Part shown: in pieces, positions 7,158 to 16,528 of the stretch
Layout: every line of letters begins with the position of its first letter
Numbering within the stretch: the stretch's first letter is position 1
Source: an uncultured Caryophanales bacterium
Lineage (GTDB): Bacteria > Bacillota_I > Bacilli_A > RF39 > UBA660
Direction: 5' to 3'
DNA length: 54,334 nt
NCBI GenBank assembly: GCA_946414975.1
Contig: CAMKQS010000002.1
Location: 1 to 54,334, forward strand
Notes under the pieces: generated by a model
The model's database searches: none
What the model was told of the DNA's origin: nothing
Seen by the model: only the letters and a program-made list of their open reading frames with translations
Made by a program: the position numbers and the translations under genes

Positions 7158-9026
7158 TTAAAATCCAAAATATTTTTGTCCAGGGCTTAGTGTTGCACCT
7201 TTATAATATGCAAGTTCACTAACAGTTACTAATTGATAACCTTGATTAATTAACTCTGGAACTAAAACTTCTACTGCATCTGCAGTTGTTTCATAAATAG
7301 AATGCATTAAAATAATTTTTCCATCAAGATTACCTATTTTTCTAACTTCAGCTAGAATAGCATCCTTATTTCTACTTTTCCAATCTAGTGTATCTACATT
7401 CCAATTTATAATTGGATATGGTAGTTGACTTTTTACAAAATCATTAGCATTTCCATAAGGTGGACGTATAAGTGATACATCATGTCCAAGCGCATTAGTA
7501 AATGCAGCTTTACTATTTGCAAGTTCACCTTGAATTGCTTCAGCACTTAAATTATTTAAATTAGGATGAGTGTGAGTATGAGATCCAACTTCACATCCGA
7601 GTGCTTCTTCTCTTTTAACTACATCAGGATAACTATTTACAAGTCTACCTAATTCAAAGAATGTTGCAACTGAATTATATTTTTGTAATGTATCAAGTAT
7701 TCTGTTACTTGATGATGGATTAGGTCCATCATCAAAAGTTAATGCAACCATTGCTCTTCCTGGATTAACATTAGCACTTATATTTCCTCTATAAAATTCA
7801 GGTGGTTCTGTTATTGACAATAAATTTGATTTAATAAATCCTTTATCATCATTATAAACAACTTCGCTCCATCCATCATCACTAGTACCAATTCTCTTTA
7901 TTTTATCCTTTCTACTTAGCGTACCTACAGATTCACTATTTTCATCTTTTGATTTTTTCACTTCAATTTTATCAACTGCATAAACATCTTCATTACAGTC
8001 TATAAATCCGCTATCTGCAACTATTTCATCACTAAGTGAAGTGTTTAAAATATATACTATTTTATCTTTATATTTTACCTTAGAAAATACTTCATTAGAC
8101 TCGCTAACATTCAATTTAGTACCCTTAGATATAGTTGATACCAACTTACTATTTTTATTATTATCTTTATATAAATTACTATTAACTTTTACATACATAT
8201 TTTTTTCATTTTTAGTATAACTTCCATATTTTATATTAACAGAATCATCATATTTTTTATTCTTATTTTCTATATTTATATTCATAATACCATCAAATTC
8301 TTCATATGGAATACTAACTTTAATGAATTTCTTATTATTTTTTACAACTTCATTACTATTAAAATATACATTAATTCCATCATTAGTAAGTGCATATTTA
8401 TAATCAGTTTTATCATTTAAAACTTTTTTATAATTCTTATCTAATTTATATTCACTTTCTTCAAAATATTTTATTAAATAATTAGTAACTACTTCTTTAT
8501 AATTTCCAACAAATATATAACTATCTTTTAATTTTTCTTTTTCCTTTAACCCTATATTTAGTGTATGTACATTCTCATTTATTAAAATACCTTTACTATT
8601 AATATTAGATTCAATATATACAACACTAATAATATCATCTGGAGCAAGGAAATTCTCGTAATTAATAACTTGATATTTATAATTATTATTTTTTATAGAA
8701 TCAATCAATGATTTTTTTGAATAACCATTTATAATTTTGTTTTTATAATTAATAAATATCTTATTAATATCATTATTTTTAACACTAGGGTATATAACAT
8801 AATAAGGACTATTCAAGCTAAAATTAATGTCTTTTTTCTTGCTTTTAAACTCTTTCTTTAAATCTTGTTTTTTTATATAATCTTCTACAATGTTCTTCAT
8901 TTTATTTGTTTGTGTATGCTTATATACAAGCATAATCGAGATAAAAATACCTATAATAGCTATTAAAAGTAAAATTGCAATCTTCACACTCTTTTTTAAT
9001 TTACTCTTTTTATTATGTTTACTCAT
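7158..9026 (-). CDS. Membrane-anchored polysaccharide deacetylase (PdaC/PgdA type) with SH3-like repeats
   Basis: A 622-residue extracellular hydrolase expected to remove acetyl groups from peptidoglycan or another amino-sugar polymer. Residues 15-35 form a signal anchor; about 60-265 recall the DUF4163/DUF3298 region of PdaC; about 278-335 and 347-404 are two SH3-like repeats (SKLVSTISKGTKLNV, SVGTLSRKDKIKRIG...GW). The NodB domain at about 422-615 has all catalytic motifs: TFDDGP (D432, D433), SHTHTHPNL with metal ligands H483 and H487, RPPYG at 521-525, DTLDWK at 545-550, and LMHS with H575. It is followed in operon by the VanZ-RDD gene. Such enzymes confer lysozyme resistance in other Firmicutes. 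Confidence 0.92.
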   Translation of the reverse strand: MSKHNKKSKLKKSVKIAILLLIAIIGIFISIMLVYKHTQTNKMKNIVEDYIKKQDLKKEFKSKKKDINFSLNSPYYVIYPSVKNNDINKIFINYKNKIINGYSKKSLIDSIKNNNYKYQVINYENFLAPDDIISVVYIESNINSKGILINENVHTLNIGLKEKEKLKDSYIFVGNYKEVVTNYLIKYFEESEYKLDKNYKKVLNDKTDYKYALTNDGINVYFNSNEVVKNNKKFIKVSIPYEEFDGIMNINIENKNKKYDDSVNIKYGSYTKNEKNMYVKVNSNLYKDNNKNSKLVSTISKGTKLNVSESNEVFSKVKYKDKIVYILNTSLSDEIVADSGFIDCNEDVYAVDKIEVKKSKDENSESVGTLSRKDKIKRIGTSDDGWSEVVYNDDKGFIKSNLLSITEPPEFYRGNISANVNPGRAMVALTFDDGPNPSSSNRILDTLQKYNSVATFFELGRLVNSYPDVVKREEALGCEVGSHTHTHPNLNNLSAEAIQGELANSKAAFTNALGHDVSLIRPPYGNANDFVKSQLPYPIINWNVDTLDWKSRNKDAILAEVRKIGNLDGKIILMHSIYETTADAVEVLVPELINQGYQLVTVSELAYYKGATLSPGQKYFGF

Positions 9027-9069
9027 AACAATCCAACACTCCTACATCAATTTAAACTTTTACAATTTT

Positions 9070-9075
9070 ATTATA
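9070..9075 (-). promoter_or_regulatory. Likely -10 box for the deacetylase operon
   Basis: Perfect TATAAT on the minus strand (9075-9070), about 44 bases upstream of the ATG at 9026. The -35 region is poor. GGAG lies about 12 bases before the ATG, somewhat far. Confidence 0.45.
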
Positions 9076-9089
9076 CAATATTTTTTTAC

Positions 9090-9119
9090 AAAAATCTATC
9101 AAACAAAAAAGAGATTTTT
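9090..9119 (-). terminator. AT-rich hairpin at the end of the sigma-factor gene
   Basis: AAAAATCT (9090-9097) pairs with AGATTTTT (9112-9119), overlapping the stop codon of the sigma gene. On the minus strand it ends in TTTTTG, so it is a weak terminator. Confidence 0.4.
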
Positions 9120-10470
9120 AAATATATTCAGCAAATCTCCTTTTTCCTCTATTTTTAACTCTTTTTTTAGCAATACTTTCTATTTGTCTTACTCTTTCTC
9201 TTGTAAGTCCAAGATAGTCACCTATCTCTTCTAAAGTATAATAATCTCTAATTTCTACATTATTATATATTCTATTTAATGTCTCAGTATCTAATTTAGA
9301 AAAAACACTTTTCAATTCATCAAATGTCAAATAGTCTTTTAAATTTAATCCATTTCTCATTAATAAGATACATACCATTTTTTTATCCATACCTTTAAAT
9401 GTTTCTTTTAACATATCTTTTATTTCATACGATGTAGCCTCAGCTTCTACATTAACACTATCAGGAATAATCGATTGTAATGTATACTCATCATCTTCAT
9501 CTTCTCTTAATGACTGATCAATAGATTTTGTATTATTATTTACGTGATATTGTTCTAGACACTTATATTCTTCTACTGCTTTTAAATATATATCTTCATC
9601 ACTATTCCCTGTTTTTTTAAATTTATTATATATCTTTTCATATATAAATTTTATAAGTTCTTCTTCTGTTACATCTTCAGCTTTAGATGAAATATATCTT
9701 TTTAGTGATATATACAAACTAGCCTTAGAATGAGGTAATGATATCTGTCCCATATTTATATGTAAATATCTTACTATTTTTTGAAATATCCAATAATACG
9801 CATAGGTTGCAAATTTAGCACCTTTATCTGTTTTATACGAATCTATTGCTTGAATAAGTCCACTATTTCCAACTTGAATTAAATCTGAAATATTATCATT
9901 CATAGAATACTTATGTGCGATATAAACTACTAATCTTAAATTAGAATTAATTAATATATCTCTTAGTTCAAGATAATTTACATAATCATTAAATAATTTT
10001 TTCTCTTTAATATTACTCTCTATATTATTAATAAATTCAAGTTGTTTTTTTCTAGATTTTAAATCTCTTTTGATTTCTTTATTATAATTATATTTATTTA
10101 ATATTTCTTTAATTGATTGTTCATCAAAATTATTTTCTTTTAACTTTTCTCTTAAATATACAATTTTATTCGATAAAACTTTTTCTTCATATGAACTTAA
10201 AACTGGATATTTTGCAATATCATTAAAATAAATATCTAAATTAGGGTCCTTACCATTAAAATTTGTTGCATCAAAACTTTCAATTTTTCTATTTTTTAAA
10301 TAATATTCAATTTTATCTATCATATTAAAATTCTTTTTTTCAAGCATTTCTGTAACAAATCTATCTAAGAACTCATCTAATTTATTACCATATAATTTAA
10401 ATAGATAATTATAACTTTCTTCATTGAATTCATCAATTTTATTTACATATTCTAAAAATTGCTTATACAT
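9118..10470 (-). CDS. Sigma-70 family RNA polymerase sigma factor, divergent
   Basis: A 450-residue sigma factor with the primary-type layout but no clear region 1.1. Region 1.2 is at about 74-103 (DPNLDIYFNDIAKYPVLSSYEE). Region 2 is at about 173-240 with NLRLVVYIAHKY, the core-binding DLIQVGNSGLIQAI at 196-209 and FATYAYYWIFQKIVRYL. Region 3 follows, and region 4.2 is at 410-450 with TLEEIGDYLGLTRERVRQIE. Two features are odd: a long helical insert at about 105-170 between 1.2 and 2, and about 31 extra residues inside region 4.1 (378-408), between LLMRNGLNL and YYTLEEIG. It is therefore probably an alternative or lineage-specific sigma factor rather than the vegetative one. It has its own promoter. 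Confidence 0.88.
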   Translation of the reverse strand: MYKQFLEYVNKIDEFNEESYNYLFKLYGNKLDEFLDRFVTEMLEKKNFNMIDKIEYYLKNRKIESFDATNFNGKDPNLDIYFNDIAKYPVLSSYEEKVLSNKIVYLREKLKENNFDEQSIKEILNKYNYNKEIKRDLKSRKKQLEFINNIESNIKEKKLFNDYVNYLELRDILINSNLRLVVYIAHKYSMNDNISDLIQVGNSGLIQAIDSYKTDKGAKFATYAYYWIFQKIVRYLHINMGQISLPHSKASLYISLKRYISSKAEDVTEEELIKFIYEKIYNKFKKTGNSDEDIYLKAVEEYKCLEQYHVNNNTKSIDQSLREDEDDEYTLQSIIPDSVNVEAEATSYEIKDMLKETFKGMDKKMVCILLMRNGLNLKDYLTFDELKSVFSKLDTETLNRIYNNVEIRDYYTLEEIGDYLGLTRERVRQIESIAKKRVKNRGKRRFAEYI

Positions 10471-10492
10471 AGTTTCCTCCTAAACGACCAAT

Positions 10493-10520
10493 ATTATATC
10501 ACGTTTTTATTTTATTTCAA
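10493..10520 (-). promoter_or_regulatory. Promoter of the sigma-factor gene
   Basis: On the minus strand TTGAAA (10520-10515), a 16-base spacer and TATAAT (10498-10493), about 23 bases before the ATG. AGGAGG ribosome site at about 10476-10481. The sigma gene is thus transcribed separately from the WG array upstream. Confidence 0.75.
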
Positions 10521-10524
10521 ATTA

Positions 10525-10548
10525 AAGGAATACTAGATAGTATTCTTT
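10525..10548 (-). terminator. Hairpin at the end of the WG-repeat array
   Basis: GAATACT pairs with AGTATTC around AGAT, extended by AAAG/CTTT with a wobble pair. The tail on the minus strand is only moderately T-rich. Its position, just after the last WG gene and before the sigma promoter, suggests it ends the 25-kb transcript. Confidence 0.5.
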
Positions 10549-10562
10549 CTTAATATTTTTAA

Positions 10563-12047
10563 TTACTTCTTATATTTAATCAATTTAGTTTTAGCATTTT
10601 CAATATATTCACTATACTCTTTTTCTATATCACTTGCATAATTTATAAATTCTTTAACCTCACTATCAGTTTCAAAAAATCTTTCTATAGTATTATCAAA
10701 AATGGATATTTTTACTTTATTAGCAAATTTCATATTTGCATATTCACCATCTAAATTAACTAAGTAATTATCTATTAAAATTTTATTATTATCTATTACT
10801 ATAATATTTAAATCTGTAAATGGTACTATATTATGCCAATCAAGAGTATATAGCGCTTGCTTTTCATCATTTCTTACTAAATAGAAATTATTTATCTTAT
10901 CTATTCCTTTAAATTCATTTGCAGAAAATTTCATAACTTCATTTAAATTTTTATCGTATATATAGATTATTTTTTCTTTTTCAAGACCTATTAGTGATGG
11001 TAAATCGAAGTATGAATCATACTTATAATCTATTAATAATTTATTATCCTTTATAACGCCAAATTTATTGTTTTTCTCAACATAAAATATATTATCAAAA
11101 TCAGTTAAACGCGCAACTGAATAATTAGAATCTGTAATATTAGTACCTGTATTATCATATACTATATTATTACCACTTTTTCTATCTAATAATTTAAAAT
11201 AATATTTATTATCTATTTTTTTGCTTTGTAAAACAACAAAAGTTTTAACTTTATCATCACATATTATATATTTTTCTGTTAAAACATCATCAACCCATAG
11301 TATTAATTTTTTATTACTATAAAAACCCGCATAAATGCTATAGGCAATATAGTTTATTTTTAACTTTTTTAGATTACTTTTAAACAAGACATTTTTATTA
11401 ATATCAAGAATTTTTATCTTATTATAATCCGAATAACGTTCTAAAAACAAATCTTTTCCAATTGCTTCTAGATTATTACTTTTAATGTCAGTTAACTCAG
11501 TACCTGAAGTATCAAAAATAATATTATGCCCTTTTTTACGCCCTACTAAATAATTAGGATAATTTAATGAATAAGTAATATCATCATAATCAAATGGAAT
11601 AATTGTATTGCCAGCAAGATCTAAAACTCCATATTTTTCATTTTTAGCTATAAAATTTTTACTATTATCAATTACATTTAAATAGCTATAACTATTACAT
11701 AATACACACCCATTAAGATCCATAAGATAGTAATTGCCATTAGTATTAGTTATTACTATTAAATTATCATCTATTATTAATGCATAATTAGCTGTAAAAT
11801 TAGTAACAACATTAAAATTATCATCAAGAAGAATATAGTAATATTTATCAATCTGAATTAATGTTCTATTATAATCGTGCTGGTATTTTGAAAAAAAATA
11901 TTCATACACTTTACCGTCATCGGACAAAATATCATATTTATCTTTACGTATAACAATAAAACCGTTATGTATTTTTTCTTTAATTTTTAAATTAGTAATC
12001 TTTTCATAATTTTCTAAATTAATACTTTTAGTTATTTCTACTTTCAT
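10563..12047 (-). CDS. WG-repeat-like protein, array member 10 (last)
   Basis: A 494-residue soluble protein, last of ten paralogues. It has degenerate WG-type units in which W is replaced by Y, F or other residues (EKYGVLDLAGNTIIPFDYDD near 137-157; NKFGVIKDNKLLIDYKYDSY later). The N-terminus has the family opening INLENYEKITNLKI. The family signature LIDNYLVNLDGEYANM starts at residue 424 and is followed by a charged helical tail ending in KYKK. There is no signal peptide, membrane segment or catalytic motif. The ATG lies 20 bases inside the end of the preceding gene. WG repeats are beta-rich modules of uncertain function; the role here is unknown. Confidence 0.82.
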   Translation of the reverse strand: MKVEITKSINLENYEKITNLKIKEKIHNGFIVIRKDKYDILSDDGKVYEYFFSKYQHDYNRTLIQIDKYYYILLDDNFNVVTNFTANYALIIDDNLIVITNTNGNYYLMDLNGCVLCNSYSYLNVIDNSKNFIAKNEKYGVLDLAGNTIIPFDYDDITYSLNYPNYLVGRKKGHNIIFDTSGTELTDIKSNNLEAIGKDLFLERYSDYNKIKILDINKNVLFKSNLKKLKINYIAYSIYAGFYSNKKLILWVDDVLTEKYIICDDKVKTFVVLQSKKIDNKYYFKLLDRKSGNNIVYDNTGTNITDSNYSVARLTDFDNIFYVEKNNKFGVIKDNKLLIDYKYDSYFDLPSLIGLEKEKIIYIYDKNLNEVMKFSANEFKGIDKINNFYLVRNDEKQALYTLDWHNIVPFTDLNIIVIDNNKILIDNYLVNLDGEYANMKFANKVKISIFDNTIERFFETDSEVKEFINYASDIEKEYSEYIENAKTKLIKYKK

Positions 12048-13533
12048 TATTCTCTTTCATATCCATTTCTATTTTTCTTAGTTTTATTATATTATCTTTT
12101 CTTAATACTTTTAGTTTTTCTTTAAAATTTTCAACATCTACTTCACTGCTAAATTCAAAAGTCTCATCAATATAATCATCTTTAATATTTATACTATATA
12201 TTAAATTAAAATTTAGATATTCCCCTTTTAGGTCAATTAAGTGATTATCTAAAATAATATTAGAATCATTTAAAAGAATTATTTTTTTATCAGTTTCTGG
12301 AATAATTACATTTCCATCAAAGTCTTCTAGCTGATAACTGTATTTAGGAAAAAAAGATTTAGATGATTTTGTTAATAATATTAAATTATCTTTACTATCT
12401 AAAATATCATATTTCTTATCTATTTTTCTTTTTAAAGATAAATCTTTATTATAAATATAATAATTAGATACAGATTTTGCAATTATATAATCATTTAGAA
12501 TATCAATACTAGCATATTTATTTATAAAAAACTCGTACCCGCTATTATCCATCACTCCATATTCAAAATATTCATCTTTTACTAAAAACAAATTATCATA
12601 TAAATAATTTATATTGTAATATTTAAATTCTGTTATTTCATTATAATTAGAATCAATTAATCCATATTTTTTATCCTTACAGGCAATTCTTACACCATTA
12701 TATAAATTACTTATATAAGTATAAGAAACTTTTTTTATTAAATCATTAGTGTCTATTATTTTTCTAATTTTTTCATTTTTATCAATAGATAGCACTATAC
12801 TGTTATCAGAGGATAGATTAAGTTTTTCATCTTTTTTTGCTTTATATATTATTTTTTTATTTTCATCCATTATATAATTTTTTTTTCTTGTTGAAACTAA
12901 AAATCTATTATGTGAAAAGTATTTTATATTTAAAGCATTTAGTGTAAAATTATTAATTACATTGCAATTTTTATCAATTATAGTAAATTTATTACCTAAT
13001 TTTAATGTTAAATAATTATATTTTGTATTTAATATTTTATCATAAATAGGCTCAATTAATTCATCACCATTTTTATTTATAATTCCATATTTATTATCTT
13101 TTGCAACTATAGTTATATCAGAATTTATAATACTAAATTCCATTATACTATCATATCTTTTAGAAATTACATTTAAATTTAAATCTTTTAATACTGAGTA
13201 ATCACTATAACACATAATCATGAATTTATCATATAAATGAATTTTTTTTACATCTTCTAATTCTATAATTTCACCATTTTCTAAATGATAGTATACATCA
13301 TTACCAAAATAACATATTTTAAAAATATCATTTCCAATATATTCATAGTTATATGCACAATCTAACTCACTAAAAATTATATTACCATTAATATCTATTA
13401 TATTACATTTAGGATGAAAGTAATCGTTATCCAGATTAATTAACAAGTATTTATCTTTTGCATAAACTATTTTTTTATCGGTAATTAATTTATATTTATC
13501 TAAATTAATTCTTTTATTAATTTGTATATTCAT
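12028..13533 (-). CDS. WG-repeat-like protein, array member 9
   Basis: A 501-residue paralogue. Family opening INLDKYKLITDKKI. The clearest WG-like units are NKYGIINKNGDELIEPIYDK near residues 145-165 and KKYGLIDSNYNEITEFKYYN near 282-302. The signature ILDNHLIDLKGEYLNF starts at residue 427, then a FEFSSE block and a lysine/glutamate-rich tail. ATG at 13533 with GGGGTGAT ribosome site. It overlaps the next gene by 20 bases, the only true overlap between two WG genes in the array. Soluble, with no enzyme motif. Confidence 0.82.
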   Translation of the reverse strand: MNIQINKRINLDKYKLITDKKIVYAKDKYLLINLDNDYFHPKCNIIDINGNIIFSELDCAYNYEYIGNDIFKICYFGNDVYYHLENGEIIELEDVKKIHLYDKFMIMCYSDYSVLKDLNLNVISKRYDSIMEFSIINSDITIVAKDNKYGIINKNGDELIEPIYDKILNTKYNYLTLKLGNKFTIIDKNCNVINNFTLNALNIKYFSHNRFLVSTRKKNYIMDENKKIIYKAKKDEKLNLSSDNSIVLSIDKNEKIRKIIDTNDLIKKVSYTYISNLYNGVRIACKDKKYGLIDSNYNEITEFKYYNINYLYDNLFLVKDEYFEYGVMDNSGYEFFINKYASIDILNDYIIAKSVSNYYIYNKDLSLKRKIDKKYDILDSKDNLILLTKSSKSFFPKYSYQLEDFDGNVIIPETDKKIILLNDSNIILDNHLIDLKGEYLNFNLIYSINIKDDYIDETFEFSSEVDVENFKEKLKVLRKDNIIKLRKIEMDMKENNESRNN

Positions 13534-13563
13534 TTTATCACCCCTACTATAAATAAATATTAA

Positions 13564-15063
13564 TTATTTTCTTTTTACTTTTACAGACGCATTATTTATA
13601 CTATTAATAGTATCATTTTTTAACTCTTTAACTTTGTTATAATATTCTTTTTCTATTTCAACTATTTTATTAATAAATAAATCTTTCTCTTTAATATTTT
13701 CAAATTTTCTAATAAATTCTTTTCCGAATAAATCAAATTTTACAATATAATTAATTTTTAAGCTTATAAATTCTTTATTTAAATCAATAATACAATTATT
13801 AACTGCAACTTTATTTTCATCTATTATAACAATATCATCATCCACCTCAGAAATTAATTCTATTTTATTTTTCGTTATAAGTGAATGACCACTTTTAGTA
13901 CTAATATTTATAAGATCTCCCTTAGTATATATATCTATATCATCAATATTATCGTTAAATTCTTTTAATACTTCATTATTAGCATTAACAAGTGACACTT
14001 TACTATCTTTAACTAAAAATAAATCTTTTGTAATCACTTTTAAATCTTCTTTATTACACTCGAATATTTTATCAAGTTCTTCTGATAGAACAATGTATTT
14101 ATTGTCCTTATTTAAAATATAACAATTAGAATTATTATCATATTTAATTTTATAATCAGAGTATGGTATTAAAAATTTACCTGAAAAGTCAATGAGTGCA
14201 TATTTATTATCGCTAGAAATTATCATTCTATTTTCTGATACTATTTTACAAGTATCAAATTTAATATCAATACTATCAAGTGACTTATTAATAAAACCAG
14301 AATAATAGTTAATATTATCAGCACTCTTTAAAATTATTTCATGATTTATAACTTTTAAATCTTCACCAATTTGAATATCTTTAATTACATTTCCCTTATT
14401 ATCTATAATTTGCCATAAATTATTTTTATTAAGTATTAAATATCTATTTGAATTAATTATTTGTAAACTCTGACATTTAAATTTCCTTATTTTATGTGTT
14501 GCTGGATCAATTACATTAATATTACCTTTGTTTTTATATACCAAAATACCCTTTGAATATAGAGTTTTTTTATCATAATACTTTTTTATGGAAGTTATTT
14601 TTTTATTATTAACATCAATTACATCATAATAATAAAAAGAATCGTAATTTCTTCTTATAAATAAATCATTACTATAATCATTAATATGATCATTAATATT
14701 ACTAAATAACAAATTTCCTCTTTTATCAAAAATAGTATAATTGTTTTCATAATATAATGCATCATAAACAATATATTTACCATCTATATTAAATTTATGT
14801 ATTGATGTTAATATAGCATTTCCAGTCTCATCAATAACTCCAAATTCCGGAGTGTCATCGTACTTAACACAAGCAAGATTATCTTCAAATTTGCCAATAC
14901 TTTTAAATATAGGATTTTTTATGATCTTACCATCAAGTGATAAAAGGCCATACTTATGATCTTTATATATAATAAGAATATTTTTATCAATTCTTTTTAT
15001 ATCAAAATCACCAAGAGATTTATATTCACTTAAATCTAATTTTTTAAATTCTAATATTTCCAT
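13564..15063 (-). CDS. WG-repeat-like protein, array member 8
   Basis: A 499-residue paralogue. It opens with LDLSEYKSLGDFDIKRI, then the unit HKYGLLSLDGKIIKNPIFKS near 36-55, PEFGVIDETGNAILTSI near 70-90 and NKYALIDFSGKFLIPYSDY near 284-303. The signature AVNNCIIDLNKEFISL starts at residue 420; here the usual NH is NC and EY is EF, one of the more divergent versions. A charged tail ends in VKVKRK. It sits 12 bases before member 7 gene's end and 30 bases ahead of member 9. No signal peptide or membrane helix. Confidence 0.8.
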   Translation of the reverse strand: MEILEFKKLDLSEYKSLGDFDIKRIDKNILIIYKDHKYGLLSLDGKIIKNPIFKSIGKFEDNLACVKYDDTPEFGVIDETGNAILTSIHKFNIDGKYIVYDALYYENNYTIFDKRGNLLFSNINDHINDYSNDLFIRRNYDSFYYYDVIDVNNKKITSIKKYYDKKTLYSKGILVYKNKGNINVIDPATHKIRKFKCQSLQIINSNRYLILNKNNLWQIIDNKGNVIKDIQIGEDLKVINHEIILKSADNINYYSGFINKSLDSIDIKFDTCKIVSENRMIISSDNKYALIDFSGKFLIPYSDYKIKYDNNSNCYILNKDNKYIVLSEELDKIFECNKEDLKVITKDLFLVKDSKVSLVNANNEVLKEFNDNIDDIDIYTKGDLINISTKSGHSLITKNKIELISEVDDDIVIIDENKVAVNNCIIDLNKEFISLKINYIVKFDLFGKEFIRKFENIKEKDLFINKIVEIEKEYYNKVKELKNDTINSINNASVKVKRK

Positions 15064-15075
15064 AATAGTTTATTA

Positions 15076-16512
15076 TTACCTTCCTAATTTATGCTGTTTT
15101 ATTTTATTATTTTCATATTCCATATTTAATAAATCTAGGCTTTTATACGCTTCACTTTTTATAGTTTCAAGTCTATCAATATATTTTTTTCTTTCATCAT
15201 TAGATAAGAATTTTTTATTAATTTGACAATCTAGGGAATATTCGTACAAATAATATTCATATTTAAAATTAAAGTATTCTTCTTCTAAATTAAATAAATG
15301 TCCATCTATTAGTATTTCTTTATCACTTAATAGGACAATTTTATTTTGTACTGGATTAATAATTATATCGTCATTAGCATTCATTACCATGGAACTATCT
15401 TTTTTTTCTACTAATAAAAGATGATCTTTTGCAGTTAAATTAATATGTGAATCACTTTTTAAATATGAAAATATCTCTTTTTCTTTATTAAATATTCTTA
15501 CATATTTACTATTATTATCTATTATTCTATAAAAATATTTATTCAAAATATCTACTATATCGTGATAATCTGTAATCATATTTAATTTGTCATCCATTAA
15601 TGCATATTTATCATTTAAATTTAATTTAAATATTCCATCACTATAACTTATATTATCATATAAATTATCTATCTTTTTTTGACCTTTTTTATCAATAATA
15701 CTAACTCTACCATTTAAATCTGTCTTAATTAAAGTATCACTATTAACCTCTTTTAATGAGGTTGCTTCAGTATTAATAACTTCATAATTATTATTAATAA
15801 ACATATTATGATATCTATTTTCTTCACTATATACAAATATAAAATTATCACTAACAAAGGTACGAAAATTATTTAAATCAGATAATTCAAAAACACCATC
15901 TATTTTTAAACTTTTTTCTCCTTCAATTAAATATTTATCTTGAAATAATTTACATAAATCGCTTTTTTTTAAAGCAAAAATGTCATAATTTCGAGGATTG
16001 ATATATACAGTTTTATTAGATATATAACTATTATTATATAACTCTAAAAGAGTATCATAATAAGTAGTTCCTTTATATTCTTTAAGTAATTTATTATTTG
16101 AATCATATACATATACTTTATTTTTTTTATATTCTACTTTAATTAGTAATTCTAAATCAGAATTATATATATGCGTAATATGATTATCAGAAATATAAAT
16201 CAAATCATCTTTTGGTAGTATATAATCACTTTTTTTTAATTCATTTAACGAAAAATCAAATAAAGCTTTTCCTGTATAACTAATTAAAGAGCTACATAGT
16301 AAATATTTATCAAAAACAACTTTTACCTCTGGAAAATCCTTGTTTATTTTACCATTAATCCTACTTATAATCTTTTTATTCATCGAATATAAATTTTTAG
16401 CTATAATTATATTATCATTACTGAAAACTACTTCATCTTGATCAAGACTTTGAGTTAAATCGCTATTAATTATTTTCTTATTATTATCTATTTTTATTTT
16501 TTCGTATATCAT
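15076..16512 (-). CDS. WG-repeat-like protein, array member 7
   Basis: A 478-residue paralogue, and the most degenerate in its repeat region: only GRVSIIDKKGQKKIDNLYDN near 267-286 is an easily seen WG-like unit. The C-terminal signature is intact (LIDGHLFNLEEEYFNF from residue 401), followed by FLSNDERKKYID and a tail ending HKLGR. The family is held together more by its C-terminal domain than by the repeats. Soluble; same strand, spacing of 12-16 bases to both neighbours. Confidence 0.78.
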   Translation of the reverse strand: MIYEKIKIDNNKKIINSDLTQSLDQDEVVFSNDNIIIAKNLYSMNKKIISRINGKINKDFPEVKVVFDKYLLCSSLISYTGKALFDFSLNELKKSDYILPKDDLIYISDNHITHIYNSDLELLIKVEYKKNKVYVYDSNNKLLKEYKGTTYYDTLLELYNNSYISNKTVYINPRNYDIFALKKSDLCKLFQDKYLIEGEKSLKIDGVFELSDLNNFRTFVSDNFIFVYSEENRYHNMFINNNYEVINTEATSLKEVNSDTLIKTDLNGRVSIIDKKGQKKIDNLYDNISYSDGIFKLNLNDKYALMDDKLNMITDYHDIVDILNKYFYRIIDNNSKYVRIFNKEKEIFSYLKSDSHINLTAKDHLLLVEKKDSSMVMNANDDIIINPVQNKIVLLSDKEILIDGHLFNLEEEYFNFKYEYYLYEYSLDCQINKKFLSNDERKKYIDRLETIKSEAYKSLDLLNMEYENNKIKQHKLGR

Positions 16513-16528
16513 AAAATCTCCATAACCA

